NCBI GenBank assembly: GCA_003162235.1
Contig: PMMN01000037.1
Coordinates: forward strand, 18,216 to 33,876
Length of the DNA stretch: 15,661 nucleotides
DNA from: Actinomycetota bacterium
Lineage (GTDB): Bacteria; Actinomycetota; Thermoleophilia; Gaiellales; Gaiellaceae
Reading direction: 5' to 3'
This document shows, piece by piece, positions 1 through 8,281 of this stretch; positions within the stretch are counted from its first letter, which is position 1, and each line of letters opens with the position of its first letter. The translations under genes were made by a program, and so were the position numbers. Under the pieces are notes generated by a model. The model did no database searches. It had not been told where the DNA came from and was given only the letters and a program-made list of their open reading frames with translations.

Positions 1-59
1 TCCGCTTCGTCTGCCCCTCGACCTATCTGCCGGGCAAGCAGGAGGGCGGCGCCTTTTAG
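1..59 (+). CDS. C-terminal end of an unidentified protein (partial)
   Basis: The reading frame beginning at base 3 is open from the window edge to a TAG at 57-59 and encodes RFVCPSTYLPGKQEGGAF. Nearly every third codon position is G or C, as in the confirmed genes here, so this is probably the true end of a gene entering from the left. Eighteen residues are too few to assign a family. It converges on the VanW gene, with an inverted repeat between the two stops. Confidence 0.5.
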   Translation, partial: RFVCPSTYLPGKQEGGAF

Positions 60-100
60 CCGCTGCCTCGCCGCTTCGTTTCGACTCGAGTTTCCGGTGT

Positions 101-142
101 AGAGCCTGTTCCGGTCGAGATAGACCTAGCGGAATAGGCTCT
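101..142. repeat. Short inverted repeat between convergent genes, possible relic of the dispersed element or bidirectional terminator
   Basis: AGAGCCTGTTCCGGT (101-115) is matched by the reverse complement of 128-142, AGAGCCTATTCCGCT, at 13 of 15 positions. A small inner pairing GGTC/GACC lies between the arms. It touches the stop codon of the VanW gene and follows the + strand gene by about 40 bases, so a shared terminator role is plausible, although there is no T-tract. The right arm read on the - strand (GAGCCTATTCCGCTAGG) closely resembles the left end of the repeat at 13910 (GGGCCTATTCCGTTAGG), suggesting a copy reduced to its ends. Confidence 0.55.
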
Positions 143-2073
143 CAGTTGGTCGGGACCGGCTCGCCGGGTGACGGACTCGTAGTCACGGTTGTGCTGCCGC
201 CACCCGTGTCGACCGGCGTGGTAACCGTCTGGGTCGTGTCGGTCTTGTCCTTCTTCTTCCCGGGCTTCTTCTTGGTACCTACTCGAACGATCTTCGGCGA
301 CGAGCGATAGCTCGAGTAGAAGGTGTCGTCGTAGAGCAGCTTGCCGTTGGCCCTGTAGACAAGCCGGTGCACGCTCGTGGAGCTCGACGACTCGCCCGGG
401 TCGTCGACCACGGTCGTTCCGACGGGTAAGGTCGGATCGGAGATCTTCTTCAACGGCGGCGGGCCGTTGATGTGCAGCGGCGCCGCCTGGGATTCGACCC
501 TGCGGTGCTGGGGAGTTCCGTAGAGGGCGACCAGTAGCGTGTCCGAGCTGGAGAAGGTTCTGAGCAGCAACCAGTGGCCGGTGTCATTGCGGAACTTGAG
601 GTCGGTGCTGGGCCAGTTCACGGTCGCGTCGCGTCCGAGCGGGTAGTGGCTGATGTAGAGCGCGTGATTCGTGCGCTCGACGATGCCGAGCCCGGCCTCG
701 AAGGCCGCGTTGAACACGGTCGTCGAAACCTGGCAAATGCCGCCTCCAAGCCCTTCGGAGACCTCGCCGTTGATGATCACCGGCGCGGTGAGGAAGCCTT
801 TCTTCGAGTTGCGCTCGCCGGTCGTCTGGTTGAACGAGAAGACCGTGCCCGGGGCTATGAATGTGTTATCGATCAGCTTGGACACCAGCTCGACGTTGTG
901 GATGCGGTTTGCGACACCGCCGAAGGACGTCTCGTAGTGGCCGACAAGGCCCTTGATCCCCATCGCGCTCGCCTGCTCGGTTGATCGCTTCGGCTCCGTC
1001 TTCGTGATCGCGACCGAAGCGACGCGGTTGGCAGGATCCAGAGCGGCACGTAGAATCGCCGCCGCAGTTCCTACGCGGTCGACCGCGCGACCTCGATGCG
1101 AGGGAACGACGCTCACGCTCAGCCCCGAGGTCGAGAAAGTCGCGTCCTTGGCAGGCTTGTCCAGCTGTTTGGTGAGGAATCTCAGATAGGTGCTGGCCTT
1201 GTCGCTGGCAATGCTCAGATTCCGCTGCCCGTCGTGTGGATACACGAGCATCTTCTCGATCTGAGCCGGCGAGATCCGCCAGCGCACCGCCCCCAGATTG
1301 ATCAGAACGGGCGCCGAGACCGCCGTCCGGATCTGCCCCATGACTCGAACCAGATCGGATCGGCGTACCTTGGGCACCGTCACTCTGACCGGCAGCGTCA
1401 CGGGCTCGCGGGTGGGCGAGCCCAGAGCGCGGACGATCAGACGAGCGGTCGTCCGGCGGTTCAGTGCCCGACCGCTGTGCCCGGATGCGATCGATGGCTC
1501 CGCGCCGTCGAGCACGATCGCCGGCTCGCGCGCCGGGTGATTGACCGATCGCGCTATCCGCGAGAGGAGCCGGTTGAGCGCCGGCGGCGAATGCGTGATC
1601 GGTGGCGCTACGTCGACACCGAAGAACCGCATCTCCAGCCGCTTGAAACCTCGCAGCGGACCGAGTCCGGCTCCGTCGTGGCGCGCGGTATCGATGGCTG
1701 CGCTCCAGTCGGTCTGAACTCCGATTTGAACCGGCGCGATACTGAAGCGCTTTCCGTCGGCCCGGAACTCGACCGGCACCCAGAAGAGCTTCCTGGACGT
1801 CTGCTCGAGCTTGCGCTGGGCCTGAGCAGGCGTGAGCCCGCCGACGTTGACTCCCGCTATCTCGACCCCGGCGGCGATTCGACCGGACGAGCCCGCGAAG
1901 CCGATCCCGACGAGAGCGATCAGGAACAGGGCGACCAGCGCCGGTGCGAGCAAGACCAGAGAGCGGCGCGAACGCCGTCGCCGGCGGCGTTGACGCGGGG
2001 CGTTCGAAGACCGGTAGTTGTGCCTGGTTGAGTTCACGTTCGTGCGGGAGCCGCGGCGCTTTTGAGTTGGCAA
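142..2073 (-). CDS. VanW family protein with YoaR-like peptidoglycan-binding repeats, membrane-anchored
   Basis: The 643-residue product starts with a very Arg-rich cytoplasmic stretch (about 27-37), then one hydrophobic segment (about 38-61) that should anchor it with the bulk outside. Two repeated regions (about 65-180 and 240-350) look like the putative peptidoglycan-binding domains found in YoaR-type proteins. The VanW domain spans about 378-505 and contains the hallmark GGGICQVSTTVFNAAFEAGL and a following NHALYISHYPLGRDATV stretch. The tail is Lys-, Thr- and Pro-rich and of low complexity. VanW proteins are associated with the cell wall and some glycopeptide resistance clusters, but their reaction is not settled. 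The start used is TTG with no ribosome site; a TAGCCT box lies 8 nt upstream, so leaderless translation is possible. A GTG 12 codons downstream (Val13) is an alternative. It is divergent from the LuxR-type gene. Confidence 0.85.
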   Translation of the reverse strand: MPTQKRRGSRTNVNSTRHNYRSSNAPRQRRRRRRSRRSLVLLAPALVALFLIALVGIGFAGSSGRIAAGVEIAGVNVGGLTPAQAQRKLEQTSRKLFWVPVEFRADGKRFSIAPVQIGVQTDWSAAIDTARHDGAGLGPLRGFKRLEMRFFGVDVAPPITHSPPALNRLLSRIARSVNHPAREPAIVLDGAEPSIASGHSGRALNRRTTARLIVRALGSPTREPVTLPVRVTVPKVRRSDLVRVMGQIRTAVSAPVLINLGAVRWRISPAQIEKMLVYPHDGQRNLSIASDKASTYLRFLTKQLDKPAKDATFSTSGLSVSVVPSHRGRAVDRVGTAAAILRAALDPANRVASVAITKTEPKRSTEQASAMGIKGLVGHYETSFGGVANRIHNVELVSKLIDNTFIAPGTVFSFNQTTGERNSKKGFLTAPVIINGEVSEGLGGGICQVSTTVFNAAFEAGLGIVERTNHALYISHYPLGRDATVNWPSTDLKFRNDTGHWLLLRTFSSSDTLLVALYGTPQHRRVESQAAPLHINGPPPLKKISDPTLPVGTTVVDDPGESSSSTSVHRLVYRANGKLLYDDTFYSSYRSSPKIVRVGTKKKPGKKKDKTDTTQTVTTPVDTGGGSTTVTTSPSPGEPVPTN

Positions 2074-2117
2074 GTCTATCTAGGCTACCGAGCGTCGTGA
2101 GCGCCACGGAGCGGCTC

Positions 2118-2168
2118 CGGGCAACTTCATATAGATTCGTCGATTTCCCTGGTTTCTTGCGCTAAGCT
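2118..2168 (+). promoter_or_regulatory. Upstream region of the first LuxR-type regulator: conserved box plus leaderless -10
   Basis: TAAGCT at 2163-2168 lies 7 nt before the ATG at 2176, the spacing expected for a -10 element driving a leaderless mRNA, and there is no Shine-Dalgarno sequence. A box CGGGCAACTT at 2118-2127 recurs at almost the same distance upstream of the next paralogue (4971-4980). No convincing -35 is visible. The region is shared with the divergent VanW gene. Confidence 0.5.
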
Positions 2169-2175
2169 CGAAGCT

Positions 2176-4968
2176 ATGACGAGGGCAGAGCTGCTCGGCA
2201 GAGCCGCGGAGCGAGCTGCTCTCGAGCATGTCCTCGAGCGCGCAAGCAGCCGACCCGCGGGACTTCTTCTCGATGGAGAGGCGGGCATCGGCAAAACAAT
2301 GCTCTGGCGCGAGGGAATTGCGCTCGCGCGCGAGCGCGGTTTCCGGGTTCTGGCCTGCGAGCCGACCCAGACTGAAACCCCACTGGCCTTCGCCGGACTC
2401 GGAGATCTCCTCGACGAGCTCCCGCTCGAGACTCTCAGGCGGCTTCCCCCGCCACAGCGCAATGCCCTCGAGGTCAGCCTCCTCCTCGCCGAGCCGAGCG
2501 AAGGCGCGGTCGACCAGCACGCGGTTGCGCTAGCGGTCCTAGCCCTGATACGAACGGTCGTGAGGGAGACGCCGATACTGATCGCGATCGACGACGTCCA
2601 GTGGCTCGATAGCTCCTCGACGCGCGTGCTTTCCTTTGCGCTCCGGCGCGTCCACGAAGGCCCTGTCGGCCTGCTCGTGACCCGCCGTAGCGACGAAGGC
2701 CCAATGGAGGCGTTTCCGTTTGGTCTCGAACGCAACGACGAGCTCGCCCAGGCGATCGAGATCCGCACGCTCGGACCGCTCAGCCTCGGCGCGATCGGGC
2801 GCCTGCTCAATCAGCGCACAGACAAGCGAGTGCCGCGACCGCTGCTCACGCAGCTTTACCGAGCCGCAAACGGCAACCCCTTCTACGCTCTCGAGCTCGC
2901 CCGCTCCGAGATCGAGCGAGATCCGATCGCGACAGGCCAGCCTATCCGCGTTCCCGAGCACCTGAGCGCTCTCGTCTCCGACCGCCTTGCCGCACTCCCG
3001 GCGGCCACGCAGGAAACGCTGCTGATCACCGCGGCGTTGAGCGAGCCGACCGAGGAGCTGGTCATGGCAGCGGGCGGCGACAGCTTGGGCGAGGCGATCG
3101 AGACCGGTATGGTCGAGATCGCGAACGGCCGCATTCGTTTCTGCCACCCGCTTCACGCCTCCGTTCTCTACGCGCGTGCCGCACCCGATCGCCGGAGAAA
3201 GCTGCATCAGCGCCTCGCCGAGATCGTCGCCAACCCGGAAGAACGGGCGCGCCATCTCGCGCTCGGCAGCGATGGGCCCGATGTTGGAGTAGCGGCCGAT
3301 CTCGATACGGCAGCCCATCGAGCGGCATCCCGCGGGGCGCCCGACGCCGCCGCCGAGCTTTTCGAGCACGCGGCCCGGTTAACGCCTCTCGACAACCTCG
3401 GCGACATCCGCCGACGCCGCGTCGAGGCGATATCTCGCTACTTCGAGGCCGGCGATCTCGAGCACGCGAGAGCTCTCGGCGAAGAGATGCTGAGCGAGCT
3501 CGATGAGAGCCCTTGGCGCACCGATGTCCTCGTGCGCCTCGCCGACATGGTCGAGGACCAGCATACGGCCGTCAATCTGTGCGAGGAGGCAATCGAGGCG
3601 GCGGGCGATGACGAATGCCGCCTGGCGATGGCCTATCTCGCGCTGGCCAGAGCTCAGTCCATCCTCGGGGACTTCTCGGGCCAGGTCGATGCCCAGCACA
3701 AAGCGCTCGCCCACGCCGAGCGCGGCGGCGACCCTCGTCTGCTCGTCGAGGCCCTCCAGGGCGTCGGCAACGTGATCGTCCTCGGGGGAGGCGCCATCGA
3801 TGAAGAGATCATGCAACGAGCTATCGAGATCGATCGTAAGGGAGTCGATCTGACGGCGTTCCACCGGCCTTCTTTCTGGTACGGCATGCAGCTCAACTGG
3901 ATCGACGAGATCGAGCGCGCGCGACCGCTCCTCACCTCTGAGCTCGAGCGAGCTCTAGGCGAAGGCGACTTGATCGGTCGCCTTCAGATCCTCTGCCCGT
4001 TGATCGAGACCGAGGTGCGAATCGGCAACTGGGACATCGCGGAGGAACTCGCGAACGAAGGACTCGAGCAAGCGCTCGACACCGGCCATGATTACGTCGT
4101 TCGCTCCGTCGCCTTCCAGCGTCTCCAGTTGCTGGTTCTGCGCGGTCAGGTCGAGGAAGCGCGGCGTGGTCTCGCCGACCAGATGGCGCAGACCGAGCGA
4201 GCTGGCAGCCGCGCCCAGACTCTCACGCTGATGTCCCTATCGGGCTTCCTCGAGCTCTCGCTCGGCAATGCTCGAGAGGCATGGCGCTGGCTCGAGCCCG
4301 CACTCGAGCTCCAGGACGAGTTCGGTCGCGACATCTCAGTGGCAATGCCGCTCTGCATCATCCGCCCGAACGCGATCGAGACGCTCGTGGCGCTCGACGA
4401 GATCGGCAGGGCCGAGGGTCTGCTTGCCCACTTCGAGAGCCACGTCGAGCGCACGCGCCGGCCCAACGGTCTAGTCAGCTCGGCCCGCAGCCGAGCGCTC
4501 GTCGCCGCCGCACAGGGCGATCTAGAGACCGCCAAGTCAGCGCTCGAGCGTGCGCTGGCCGCGCACGAATTCCTTTCCGATCCTTTCGAGCGTGGCCGCA
4601 CGTTGCTCGTGCTCGGAACTGTAGAGCGCCGAGCAAAGCGAAAGCGCGACGCACGCGAGGCGCTCGAGGAAGCACGCGAGATCTTCTCCGGGCTGGGTGC
4701 CCGCCTCTGGATAGGGAAGGCCGAAACGGAGCTCGAGCGCGTCGGCGGGCGCCGCGACAGCGGCTCGGGCCTGACGCCGACGGAGCTGCAGGTCGCAAAG
4801 CTTGTTGCCGCCGGATGCTCGAACAAGGAGGTCGCAGCTCAGCTGTTCGTGAGCTTACGCACCGTCGAGGGCAACCTTTCCAAGATCTTCCGCAAGCTGG
4901 GCATCGATTCGCGCACCGAGTTGGCGACCCGCTTTCCGCCTCGATCGGAGCCGGTCTCTCCCGAGTAA
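2176..4968 (+). CDS. Large LuxR-type transcriptional regulator with N-terminal ATPase (LAL/STAND-like), paralogue 1
   Basis: The 930-residue protein has an AAA/STAND-like NTPase at its N-terminus: Walker A GEAGIGKT at 34-41 and Walker B ILIAIDD at about 134-140, followed by the VQWLD motif common in this family. A long helical, TPR-like middle (about 340-850) is rich in Ala, Glu, Leu and Arg. The C-terminus (about 865-920) is a LuxR/GerE helix-turn-helix: LTPTELQVAKLVAAGCSNKEVAAQLFVS.RTVEGNLSKIFRKLGI. Proteins of this build (MalT, LAL regulators) bind ATP and an inducer, then activate promoters. The inducer here cannot be read from sequence. A second copy of the same architecture begins 58 bases downstream, so the pair looks like a tandem duplication. 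The ATG start is supported by the conserved N-terminal AELLGR motif shared with the paralogue and by the TAAGCT box 7 nt upstream. Confidence 0.93.
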   Translation: MTRAELLGRAAERAALEHVLERASSRPAGLLLDGEAGIGKTMLWREGIALARERGFRVLACEPTQTETPLAFAGLGDLLDELPLETLRRLPPPQRNALEVSLLLAEPSEGAVDQHAVALAVLALIRTVVRETPILIAIDDVQWLDSSSTRVLSFALRRVHEGPVGLLVTRRSDEGPMEAFPFGLERNDELAQAIEIRTLGPLSLGAIGRLLNQRTDKRVPRPLLTQLYRAANGNPFYALELARSEIERDPIATGQPIRVPEHLSALVSDRLAALPAATQETLLITAALSEPTEELVMAAGGDSLGEAIETGMVEIANGRIRFCHPLHASVLYARAAPDRRRKLHQRLAEIVANPEERARHLALGSDGPDVGVAADLDTAAHRAASRGAPDAAAELFEHAARLTPLDNLGDIRRRRVEAISRYFEAGDLEHARALGEEMLSELDESPWRTDVLVRLADMVEDQHTAVNLCEEAIEAAGDDECRLAMAYLALARAQSILGDFSGQVDAQHKALAHAERGGDPRLLVEALQGVGNVIVLGGGAIDEEIMQRAIEIDRKGVDLTAFHRPSFWYGMQLNWIDEIERARPLLTSELERALGEGDLIGRLQILCPLIETEVRIGNWDIAEELANEGLEQALDTGHDYVVRSVAFQRLQLLVLRGQVEEARRGLADQMAQTERAGSRAQTLTLMSLSGFLELSLGNAREAWRWLEPALELQDEFGRDISVAMPLCIIRPNAIETLVALDEIGRAEGLLAHFESHVERTRRPNGLVSSARSRALVAAAQGDLETAKSALERALAAHEFLSDPFERGRTLLVLGTVERRAKRKRDAREALEEAREIFSGLGARLWIGKAETELERVGGRRDSGSGLTPTELQVAKLVAAGCSNKEVAAQLFVSLRTVEGNLSKIFRKLGIDSRTELATRFPPRSEPVSPE

Positions 4969-4970
4969 CG

Positions 4971-5020
4971 CGGGCAACTTGAGAAAAGCCTTTCCGGGCC
5001 GGCTCCCGGTGGCGTAAGCT
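4971..5020 (+). promoter_or_regulatory. Upstream region of the second LuxR-type regulator: same box and -10 as the first
   Basis: CGGGCAACTT at 4971-4980 and TAAGCT at 5015-5020 repeat the layout seen before the first paralogue, with 34 rather than 35 bases between them. TAAGCT ends 6 nt before the ATG at 5027, ideal for a leaderless start. The second gene therefore probably has its own promoter despite the 58-base gap. The intervening bases are much less conserved than the two boxes. Confidence 0.5.
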
Positions 5021-5026
5021 CGAAGT

Positions 5027-7852
5027 ATGTCGAGCGCCGAGCTTCTCGGCCGAAAAGATGAGCTCAGTGCGGTGGAACGCCTCTTCTCGGACGTTTCACG
5101 CACGCACGGTCCCGGAATCCTCATGTTCGAAGGCGAGGCCGGGATCGGCAAGACGAGCCTGTGGCTGGGCGGGCTTCGCCGCGCCCGTGAGCTCGGCTTC
5201 CGCGTCCTTTTCTGCCGACCCTCGCCGACCGAGGCGCCGCTCGCCTTCTCGGCTCTAGGAGACGTGCTCGGCGAGCTGACCGAAGAGTTCCTACGGCAAC
5301 TGCCGCCTCCACAGAGAAACGCGCTCGAGATCAGCCTTCTCTTGCGCGAAGCCGAGGGCGTTGTCCCCGACCAGCGGGCGGTATCGCTGGCCGCGTTGAA
5401 CCTACTCCGCACCGCCTCGGAAGAGACTCCTCTCCTGATCGCGATCGACGACGTGCAGTGGCTCGACGCCTCCTCGGCCCGCGTGCTCGCCTTCGTCTTT
5501 CGCCGCATCGAGCACGACCGCTGCCGCGTGCTGCTGGTCAGGCGTATCGAGGACGGTGCCGCAACCGAATTACCGCTCGATCTCGATTTCGCTCCGCGCT
5601 TTCTGGAGACGCTCGAGCGTTGCACGATCGGACCGCTCAGCTTGGGTGCGATCCAGAGCCTCATCCGCGGCCGCCTCTCAGCCCGCTTGCCACGCCAGAC
5701 CCTGGTCTCCATCTGCGAAGCCTCGGGCGGCAACCCCTTCTATGCGCTCGAGCTGGCACGTGCCCAGATCGAGGGCGGCACGCTCGAGCCGGGCGAGCCG
5801 CTACAGGTACCGGCGTCGCTTGGAGCGCTCGTTCACAGCAGGCTGAGCGCTCTACCGGACTCGACCCGGAAGGTTCTCCTGATTTCGGCCACGCTCGCCA
5901 ACCCTACCGTCGCCGTGCTCGGCCGAAGCGACGCCAACAGCCTGAAGGAAGCCGTGGCAGCGGGGATCGTCGAGATCGGCAACGGTCAGGTCCGCTTCAC
6001 CAACCCCTTGCGCGCTTCGATCGTTTACGCCGAGGCCTCTACCGAGGAGAGACGGGCCGCCCATGCCCGCGCCGCCGGACTCACGAAGAGCCGCGAGGAG
6101 CGCGCGCGCCACCTTGCTCTGGCAAACACGGAACCAGACGAAGAAGTGGCGCGGGAGCTGGAGCTGGCGGCAGAGGCGGCGGCCGCAAGAGCCGCGCCCG
6201 ACGCTGCCGCCGAGCTGAGCGAGCTGGCGGCCAAGCTGACGCCGCGCGAGAATCACAACTCGCTCACGCGCCGGCAGCTGGCGACGGCGCAGCATCTGCT
6301 CGCGACCGGCGAGGCCGAACGCAGCCGCATTCTGCTCGAAGCGCTGATCACCGATCTCGGGCCTTGCCCCGAGCGAGCCGACGCGCTCATCCTTCTCTCG
6401 GAGATCATCGTCGACCTCGACGAGGCCGTCCTCCTCTGCCGCCAGGCAGTCGAGGAGGCGGCAGGAGACGACGCCCGCGTGGCCCGCGCCTCGATCTTGC
6501 TCAGCGCCGCCTCCGGGCGAGAAAACAGAAACCGCGAGCAGCTCGAAGCCGCTCGCATCGCTCTCGAGCACGCCGAGCGTTGCGGCGACAAGCGCCTTCT
6601 GATCGAGGCCCTCCAGGGTGTGGCGAACGCCGGCGTCCTACTGGGCGATCCGATCGACGAGCCCGCGATGCGGCGGGCGCTCGAGCTCGAGCGTGAGATC
6701 GGCGGCCTGCCGGGAAGACGCAGTCCGCGCCTCTGGAAGGGGATGCAGCTGCTCTGGATGGACGAGATCGAAGCCGCCAGGCCCATCCTTCAAAAAGAGA
6801 CCGAGCGGGCGCTCGTGGAGGGGCAGCTAACCGAGTGGCTGAACCTCGTACCGATGCTCATCAACCTCGAGCTACGCGCCGGCAACTGGGAGCTGGCAGA
6901 ACGGATGGCCGAAGAGGCTCTCCCCGAGGCGCGGGACGTCGGCATCTCCTACGTTGCGCAGAACCTCGAGGTGATCCTTCTGGTTATCCACTCGCTGCGC
7001 GGAGAAACCGCCGCGCGTGAGGGCCTCATGAACGCAGTCGAGGAGGCGACGCGAAGTGCCCATATCCAAGCCGCGTTCACCTCGCTCGTTTACCTCGCCA
7101 TGTTCGAGACCGCGAAGGGCGATGCGGGCGCGGTCTGGCGCTGGATCTCCGTGATAGCGGCGTATCGTGAGCCGCCCGCCGGTAGTGGCGGGGAGAAGGG
7201 TGTCGCTCGGAGCCCGAACCAACCGCGTTTCATCCTCGATCGCGTGCTCGCCGTCGAAGCGCTGATCGCGCTCGGCGACAGCGAACAAGCCAACCGTTAC
7301 TACAAGGATCTCGCACAGATAGCCGAGCACACCCGGCAACCGCTGGCTCTAGCCACCGCGGCCCGCTCCCGCGCGCTCATCGAAGCCTCACGCGGTAACT
7401 TCGACGCCGCAGTCGAGGCCTTCGAAGAGGCGCTCGCGGCTCACGCCGGCAGCGAGAACCCGTTCGAGCTGGCGCGCACGGAGCTGCTCTACGGAACGAC
7501 GCTGCGCCGGACGAAGCGCCGCGGCGAGGCGCGAGAGATGATCACGCGCGCGCTCGAACGCTTCGAGACGCTCGGAGCCGCGCAATGGGCCGTAAACGCT
7601 CGCGCCGAGCTCGAGCGTACGGGCACCGTCCGGAGAGCTAAAGGCGACGATCTCACTCCGACCGAGCGTCGCGTCGCCGAGCTGGTGGCCACCGGGCAAT
7701 CCAATAAAGATGTGGCCGCCGCCCTCTTCATGAGCGTGCGCACGGTCGAGGCCAACCTCTCCAAGATCTACCGCAAGTTCGGTATCGAATCACGTGCGGA
7801 GCTCGCGAGTCGCCTGCGTGCCGGCGAGGTTGAGAACCCCGAAAAAGCCTGA
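5027..7852 (+). CDS. Large LuxR-type transcriptional regulator with N-terminal ATPase (LAL/STAND-like), paralogue 2
   Basis: The 941-residue product has the same order of parts as its upstream neighbour: Walker A GEAGIGKT at 36-43, Walker B LLIAIDD at 136-142 followed by VQWLD, a TPR-like helical centre, and a LuxR helix-turn-helix at about 876-930 (LTPTERRVAELVATGQSNKDVAAALF.S.RTVEANLSKIYRKFGI). The two proteins can be aligned by eye along their whole length, most closely in the ATPase and DNA-binding ends (for example LPPPQRNALE.SLLL and LLIAIDDVQWLD). Their recognition helices are similar but not identical, so they may share operators or have drifted apart. ATP hydrolysis residues look intact. 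It is followed after 162 bases by the DUF4242 gene, which may be a target or a co-regulated partner (inference). Confidence 0.93.
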   Translation: MSSAELLGRKDELSAVERLFSDVSRTHGPGILMFEGEAGIGKTSLWLGGLRRARELGFRVLFCRPSPTEAPLAFSALGDVLGELTEEFLRQLPPPQRNALEISLLLREAEGVVPDQRAVSLAALNLLRTASEETPLLIAIDDVQWLDASSARVLAFVFRRIEHDRCRVLLVRRIEDGAATELPLDLDFAPRFLETLERCTIGPLSLGAIQSLIRGRLSARLPRQTLVSICEASGGNPFYALELARAQIEGGTLEPGEPLQVPASLGALVHSRLSALPDSTRKVLLISATLANPTVAVLGRSDANSLKEAVAAGIVEIGNGQVRFTNPLRASIVYAEASTEERRAAHARAAGLTKSREERARHLALANTEPDEEVARELELAAEAAAARAAPDAAAELSELAAKLTPRENHNSLTRRQLATAQHLLATGEAERSRILLEALITDLGPCPERADALILLSEIIVDLDEAVLLCRQAVEEAAGDDARVARASILLSAASGRENRNREQLEAARIALEHAERCGDKRLLIEALQGVANAGVLLGDPIDEPAMRRALELEREIGGLPGRRSPRLWKGMQLLWMDEIEAARPILQKETERALVEGQLTEWLNLVPMLINLELRAGNWELAERMAEEALPEARDVGISYVAQNLEVILLVIHSLRGETAAREGLMNAVEEATRSAHIQAAFTSLVYLAMFETAKGDAGAVWRWISVIAAYREPPAGSGGEKGVARSPNQPRFILDRVLAVEALIALGDSEQANRYYKDLAQIAEHTRQPLALATAARSRALIEASRGNFDAAVEAFEEALAAHAGSENPFELARTELLYGTTLRRTKRRGEAREMITRALERFETLGAAQWAVNARAELERTGTVRRAKGDDLTPTERRVAELVATGQSNKDVAAALFMSVRTVEANLSKIYRKFGIESRAELASRLRAGEVENPEKA

Positions 7853-7860
7853 AAACCTCT

Positions 7861-7973
7861 GCAAACGTTGCCGCAAACGTTCTCCACGGTTTCATAACCG
7901 CCGGCCTACGTATTCGGCTACGGCAAAGTCTGCGGGATCCTCGGATTTCGGTTTAGTCGGCGGTTTTCTAACC
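7861..7973. promoter_or_regulatory. Spacer with paired palindromes and direct repeats, likely operator region
   Basis: GCAAACGTT occurs twice as a direct repeat (7861-7869, 7873-7881), 12 bases apart. GGTT-n4-AACC palindromes lie at 7888-7899 and 7962-7973. Each is joined to CCGCCG on its inner side, so the two form an outward-facing inverted repeat (7888-7905 against 7956-7973) with about 50 bases between. This is more symmetric structure than expected by chance in a 160-base spacer and suggests binding sites for a dimeric regulator or a long RNA stem-loop at the end of the LuxR-type gene. Which protein binds is unknown. Confidence 0.4.
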
Positions 7974-8014
7974 TTAAGTTGATCTGTTTTCCCCTGCGTG
8001 CCGGATCACTACCT

Positions 8015-8281
8015 ATGCGAACCTTCGTCGTCGAGAGATACGTTCCGCGTCCGACCGTGAGCGACTTGCGCTCGGAAGGGGAGCGTGTTACAGCCGCGGT
8101 GCGGGAGCTGGAAGGATTCGAGGGGGCAGAGGTCGTCTACCTGCGTTCCATCTACATTCCGGACGACGAAGTCAGCTTCTGTCTCTTCCGCAGTCCGTCG
8201 GCCGAAGCGATCGCGGAGGGCTTCACCCGCGCGCAGATCGCTTTCGAGCGCGTTCTGGAAGCAGAGGTGCTCGAGCCATGA
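8015..8281 (+). CDS. DUF4242 (SCO4226-like, nickel-binding fold) small protein
   Basis: The 88-residue protein begins MRTFVVERYVPRPTVSDL and contains VVYLRSIYIPDDEVSFCLFRSPSAEAIAEGFTRAQIAFERVLEAEVLEP. This matches the short DUF4242 family: an N-terminal F.VER..P strand, a central S-Y-..D-D strand pair and a C-terminal I..V..V strand. The Streptomyces member SCO4226 binds nickel, but the role of most members is unknown. The ATG at 8015 is preferred over an upstream in-frame TTG at 7979 because family members begin directly with this strand. Its stop overlaps the next gene's start (ATGA), so the two are probably translationally coupled. The upstream spacer carries palindromes that may control it. 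Confidence 0.75.
   Translation: MRTFVVERYVPRPTVSDLRSEGERVTAAVRELEGFEGAEVVYLRSIYIPDDEVSFCLFRSPSAEAIAEGFTRAQIAFERVLEAEVLEP

Noticed and set aside
866..2107. Long open frame of 413 codons on the - strand within the VanW gene
   Set aside because: Arg/Ser/Ala-rich shadow frame typical of GC-rich coding DNA; the VanW frame has clear domains.
5458..6696. Long open frame of 412 codons overlapping the second LuxR-type gene
   Set aside because: Low-complexity Arg/Ala/Gly translation without family features; a shadow of the real frame.
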